Source: Hanstruepera marina
GTDB taxonomy: Bacteria > Bacteroidota > Bacteroidia > Flavobacteriales > Flavobacteriaceae
DNA: 64,000 nt
Assembly (NCBI RefSeq): GCF_019880635.1
Contig: NZ_JAINVX010000005.1
Span: 62,001 to 126,000 of the forward strand
Direction: 5' to 3'
Under the pieces are notes generated by a model. The model was not told the DNA's origin, searched no databases, and saw only the letters and a list, made by a program, of their open reading frames with translations. This document shows, in pieces, positions 63,619-64,000 of this stretch (its first letter is position 1; each line of letters opens with the position of its first letter). A program made the translations under genes and the position numbers.

Positions 63619-64000
63619 ATGAAAAGATTATTTTCTATCCTAGCCATTTTATGTTTTATGGCATTCGGAACAGCTAACGCAACTACAAATGCAAACACAA
63701 ATGCAAATACAGTTGTTACTACAATTCAAGATGATGCTGCTGATGATACGGCTGCAGAGGAATTAGGATTTCACCAAGAGCTTAAAAAACGTTTTATAGA
63801 AGGTGGACCAGGATTTATGGGTATTGTACTTTTATGTTTAATTCTTGGTTTAGCCATAGCCATCGAGAGAATTATCTTTTTAAACCTTTCTACTACTAAT
63901 ACTAAAAAATTAACTCAAGATGTTGAAGATGCATTACAATCAGGTGGTGTAGATGCAGCAAAAGAAGTTTGTAGAAATACAAAAGGACCTGTTGCTTCTA
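63619..64000 (+). CDS. ExbB/TolQ/MotA family proton channel protein (partial)
   Basis: The frame opens at ATG 63619 and runs off the window after 127 codons. It has a signal-like N-terminus (MKRLFSILAILCFMAFGTANA), a low-complexity NANTNANT stretch and acidic segment, and then the ExbB-type membrane segment (GFMGIVLLCLILGLAIAIERIIFL). This layout, an N-terminal hydrophobic extension plus ExbB domain, is typical of Bacteroidota ExbB. It would energise TonB-dependent receptors such as that at 28045. The C-terminal two membrane spans lie outside the window. Confidence 0.88.
   Translation, partial: MKRLFSILAILCFMAFGTANATTNANTNANTVVTTIQDDAADDTAAEELGFHQELKKRFIEGGPGFMGIVLLCLILGLAIAIERIIFLNLSTTNTKKLTQDVEDALQSGGVDAAKEVCRNTKGPVAS

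Overview
The window is AT-rich chromosomal DNA of a member of the Bacteroidota, most likely a marine Flavobacteriaceae species (genus not assigned). Evidence: TAnnTTTG-type -7 promoter elements, almost no Shine-Dalgarno sequences, a type IX secretion (T9SS) sorting domain on a secreted peptidase, a TonB receptor with a CarboxypepD_reg-like leader domain, DUF3109 and MarC proteins, and class Ia NrdAB, aspS, dxs, odhAB and TadA of flavobacterial type. No insertion sequence, prophage, integron, CRISPR array or replication origin was found. Gene density is high and many neighbours overlap by 1-11 bases.

Layout. 1-5284 (minus): a MacB-type ABC efflux system (two FtsX-like permeases, one cut by the window edge, an ATPase and an adaptor), divergent from an NtrC-type regulator and its histidine kinase (5492-8168); the spacer holds paired dyads and a sigma-54-like element. 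8185-13602: outer-membrane barrel, HupE-like protein, dCMP deaminase plus C-terminal processing protease, a short FAD protein, MarC and DUF3109. 13603-16316: LytTR regulator and TPR-containing kinase. 16904-20536: nrdB and nrdA, with unusually structured non-coding DNA before and between them. 20655-30855: a phosphate-uptake neighbourhood (Na/Pi symporter, PiT permease, OprP-like porin, MORN-like secreted protein, beta-helix lipoprotein, TonB receptor). 31039-41536: dgt, dxs, M36 peptidase, tadA, ClC protein, aspS. 41619-47001: LysR regulator divergent from a DabAB inorganic-carbon uptake operon with two extra small proteins. 47073-53777: TetR-TolC-adaptor-RND efflux operon. 53901-59863: polyprenyl synthase and the 2-oxoglutarate dehydrogenase genes odhA/odhB. 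59932-61518: an orphan NarL-type regulator, a non-coding cassette and a 42-residue membrane peptide. 61571-64000: TatD nuclease, asparaginase, tRNA-Ser(GGA) and the start of an ExbB-like gene.

Two candidate undescribed systems stand out. (1) Between 59932 and 60392 three promoters share exactly the same geometry: a TACGTA-N4-TACGTA palindrome, then 20 bases after its T-tract a TTTACAYT box. Two of them drive homologous ~60-nt RNAs ending in Rho-independent terminators, the third drives the 42-aa membrane peptide; the first palindrome overlaps the stop codon of the NarL-type response regulator, which is the obvious candidate controller. (2) Between the porin and the MORN-like gene (26005-26389) lie 11-bp-periodic TTAACA repeats resembling PhoP/PhoB boxes, also present before the TonB receptor, and a terminator-ended short transcript unit on the minus strand. 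That unit carries 13-nt perfect complementarity to the leaders of both the porin mRNA and the Na/Pi symporter mRNA, suggesting a phosphate-responsive small RNA that controls phosphate uptake genes. Both are inferences from sequence and need transcript data.
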